Assembly: GCF_900128495.1 (NCBI RefSeq)
Contig: NZ_LT635801.1
Coordinates: forward strand, 2,101,083 to 2,165,082
Origin: Bacteroides ilei
GTDB lineage: Bacteria; Bacteroidota; Bacteroidia; Bacteroidales; Bacteroidaceae
DNA length: 64,000 nt
Direction: 5' to 3'
Shown: positions 62,439-64,000 of the stretch, piece by piece
Position numbering within the stretch: position 1 is the stretch's first letter
Layout of the letters: each line of letters starts with the position of its first letter
Made by a program: the position numbers and the translations under genes
The notes under the pieces: model-generated
What the model saw: the letters and a program-made list of their open reading frames with translations, nothing else
What the model was told of the DNA's origin: nothing
The model's database searches: none

Positions 62439-63725
62439 ATGTTTAGACAATATATCAGACAAGCCTTCTGGCATTTGCGTGAAAATCCTGTCATCAGTTG
62501 GATTTCCATACTGGGTACCGCACTCTCCATCTGTATGATCATGGTTATCGTCATCACCCTGCGGGTGCGTACGGCCGATTGCGAGCCGGAGGTGAACCGC
62601 AGCCGTTCATTATACGTCCCCAATATGTCCTATCGTGCCAAAGGCGATATGAGCGGCAGTTCTGCCAATTCGAGAATGTCGGTGCAAACAGGCCGTGAAT
62701 GTTTTAAGGCGTTGACAACAGCCGAAGCTGTTACCCTTGTGTCATCTCCCAGTAAGGTAAAGGCCTTATTACCGGCCGGTGCCAAGACGACTGTTGACAT
62801 GGTGCAGACCGACGAAGACTTCTGGCAGGTGTTTCAATTCCGCTTTCTCGATGGCAAGCCCTTTACGGCAGCCGATTTGAACAGCGGTCTGCCTCGTGCC
62901 GTCATTGCCGCTTCGGTGGCCCGCCGCCTGTTCGGGCGGACGGATGTCAGCGGACAGCATATTGAATTGAATTACGTGGATTTCCAGGTGTGCGGCGTGG
63001 TGGCCGACGTTTCCATGCTGGCTACAGATTCCTATGCCCAGGTGTGGATACCCTACACGGCCGGTGATGCCGAGGCCAATTCGTGGGGCTACAACCTGAT
63101 GGGGCCGATGCGTGCCGTTATCCTGGCTCATAGCAGGACGGATTTTCCGGCCATACGTCAGGAATGTGAACGCCTGCGGCAGAAATACAACGACGCACAA
63201 GACGGGGTAGAGGTGTTTTACCGCGGACAGCCTGATACACAGTTCACTCATCTTTACCGTACATGGAGCCAGGAGCCCGATATTCAAGGCGTAGTTCTAC
63301 GTTATGTCGTCGTAATGCTCATTCTGCTTATTGTACCAGCCATCAACCTGAGCAGCATGACTCTTTCACGCATGCGGAAACGAATGGCGGAAATTGGGGT
63401 ACGCAAAGCCTTTGGTGCTACGGCAAACGAGCTGATGCAGCAAGTATTCTGGGAGAATCTGCTCCTGACCTGTGTAGCGGGTCTGCTGGGGTTGCTCCTG
63501 AGTTATGCCGCGACTTATCTATTGAACGGTTTCCTTTTCGGTAACTCAACCAATGCTTATTTGTCGGGCGAGACCAGCTTGACGGCAAGTGCCCTGCTTA
63601 GCCCGTGGATATTTATGGCTGCCTTTATTTTTTGTCTGCTGATGAATCTGCTCAGTGCGGGTATTCCTGCATGGCGGGCATCAAGAATGAATATTGTGGA
63701 AGCGATTAACGGTAAGGTGCATTAA
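62439..63725 (+). CDS. ABC transporter permease (MacB/FtsX type)
   Basis: This 428-residue permease has an N-terminal helix (about 18-40: ILGTALSICMIMVIVITL), a periplasmic MacB-like domain (QVFQFRFLDGKPFTAADLN, ARRLFGRTDVSGQHIELNYVDFQVCGVVADV) and the C-terminal FtsX part (about 285-425: YVVVMLILLIVPAINLSSMT, RMAEIGVRKAFGATANELMQQ, NLLLTCVAGLLGLLLSYAATYLL, WIFMAAFIFCLLMNLLSAGIPAW). It is a close paralog of the frameshifted permease, sharing NLS(G/S)M, RKA(Y/F)GA and ENLLLT(F/C) blocks, and shows what the intact C-terminus of that gene should look like. It follows the ATPase by 61 bp. Confidence 0.92.
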   Translation: MFRQYIRQAFWHLRENPVISWISILGTALSICMIMVIVITLRVRTADCEPEVNRSRSLYVPNMSYRAKGDMSGSSANSRMSVQTGRECFKALTTAEAVTLVSSPSKVKALLPAGAKTTVDMVQTDEDFWQVFQFRFLDGKPFTAADLNSGLPRAVIAASVARRLFGRTDVSGQHIELNYVDFQVCGVVADVSMLATDSYAQVWIPYTAGDAEANSWGYNLMGPMRAVILAHSRTDFPAIRQECERLRQKYNDAQDGVEVFYRGQPDTQFTHLYRTWSQEPDIQGVVLRYVVVMLILLIVPAINLSSMTLSRMRKRMAEIGVRKAFGATANELMQQVFWENLLLTCVAGLLGLLLSYAATYLLNGFLFGNSTNAYLSGETSLTASALLSPWIFMAAFIFCLLMNLLSAGIPAWRASRMNIVEAINGKVH

Positions 63726-63737
63726 AAAGCAAAAAAT

Positions 63738-64000
63738 ATGATCAGAAAACTATTGATTCAAATACGAAACGAATGGCGGAGCAACTTTTTCCTTGCTCTG
63801 GAACTACTGGTGGTCTTTGTGGTGCTGTGGTACATTGTGGACTGGTGTTGCACGACGGCACGTGTCTATTTTGCACCGATGGGTTTTGATACCGAGCATT
63901 GTTACGAGGTGACGGTGAACCGTCTGACATCTAATTCTGCTTTGTATGACCCTAATCAGACCGTGGAAGACAACATGGATGCCTTGCTGGAGATAGCCGA
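63738..64000 (+). CDS. ABC transporter permease (partial, C-terminus beyond window)
   Basis: The ATG at 63738 opens MIRKLLIQIRNEWRSNFFLALELLVVFVV, a short cytoplasmic start and first membrane helix as in the other permeases, then the beginning of a periplasmic domain (VYFAPMGFDTEHCYEV, DNMDALLEIA). 87 codons are visible. It lies 12 bp after the previous permease and belongs to the same unit. Confidence 0.8.
   Translation, partial: MIRKLLIQIRNEWRSNFFLALELLVVFVVLWYIVDWCCTTARVYFAPMGFDTEHCYEVTVNRLTSNSALYDPNQTVEDNMDALLEIA

Overview
The window reads as a chromosomal segment of a gut Bacteroidales bacterium of the Bacteroides/Phocaeicola type. The evidence is a SusC/SusD pair, a hybrid two-component regulator with a periplasmic propeller, many secreted glycoside hydrolases and Ser-type sulfatases, TAnnTTTG promoter boxes, and Bacteroides-style mobilization genes. 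The species cannot be named from the sequence alone.

Layout. (1) 1-4.45 kb: the right end of an integrated mobilizable element (relaxase cut by the window edge, MobC-like accessory protein, candidate oriT, small membrane protein, tyrosine recombinase). (2) 4.5-9.97 kb: housekeeping genes (ppdK, then the rRNA modification pair RlmD/RumA-like and RluA-like). (3) 10.1-11.2 kb: a decayed TolC-family gene and a repeat-like hairpin. (4) 11.2-50.6 kb: a large polysaccharide utilization locus (PUL). It holds an anaerobic sulfatase-maturating radical SAM enzyme, four S1 sulfatases, two GH27, three intact GH43-type enzymes plus one wrecked GH43 fusion, a GH2, three GH49-like beta-helix proteins, a clan GH-A lipoprotein, a putative TIM-barrel hydrolase, a DUF1593-type protein, an SSS sodium/solute symporter, SusC, SusD, a SusE-position lipoprotein and an AraC-type hybrid two-component regulator. 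(5) 50.8-51.1 kb: an IS21 istA remnant. (6) 51.9-56.9 kb: a three-gene operon coding for TIR-TM-FGE-like, small secreted and TPR-CHAT proteins. (7) 56.9-64 kb: a DnaQ-like exonuclease and a MacB/HlyD-type ABC transporter locus in two transcription units, one permease being frameshifted at a G7 tract.

How it fits together. The PUL looks built for a sulfated polysaccharide. SusC/D and the lipoproteins would capture it, the beta-helix, GH-A, GH2, GH27 and GH43 enzymes would cut it, the sulfatases would desulfate it, and the symporter would import products. All four sulfatases carry Ser rather than Cys at the formylglycine position, matching the anSME maturase encoded in the locus. No GH16, GH82, GH86, GH150 or polysaccharide lyase was recognised, so the substrate is not assigned.

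Two regulatory codes can be read directly. In the PUL, GTAC-cored half-sites 21 bp apart are followed exactly 35 bp later by a TAnnTTTG-type -7 box at up to eight promoters, three of them with a further half-site 18 bp upstream. This is the geometry expected for the AraC-type domain of the PUL regulator. One such promoter drives a ~125-nt region ending in an intrinsic terminator just before the regulator gene, a candidate small RNA. In the ABC locus, two units each carry the inverted repeat TGTCCG-GAAA-CGGACA 43-45 bp upstream of a sigma-54-like TGGCAT-N5-TTG element. The most system-like undescribed locus is the TIR/FGE-like/CHAT operon, a candidate membrane-spanning immune or stress-signalling module.
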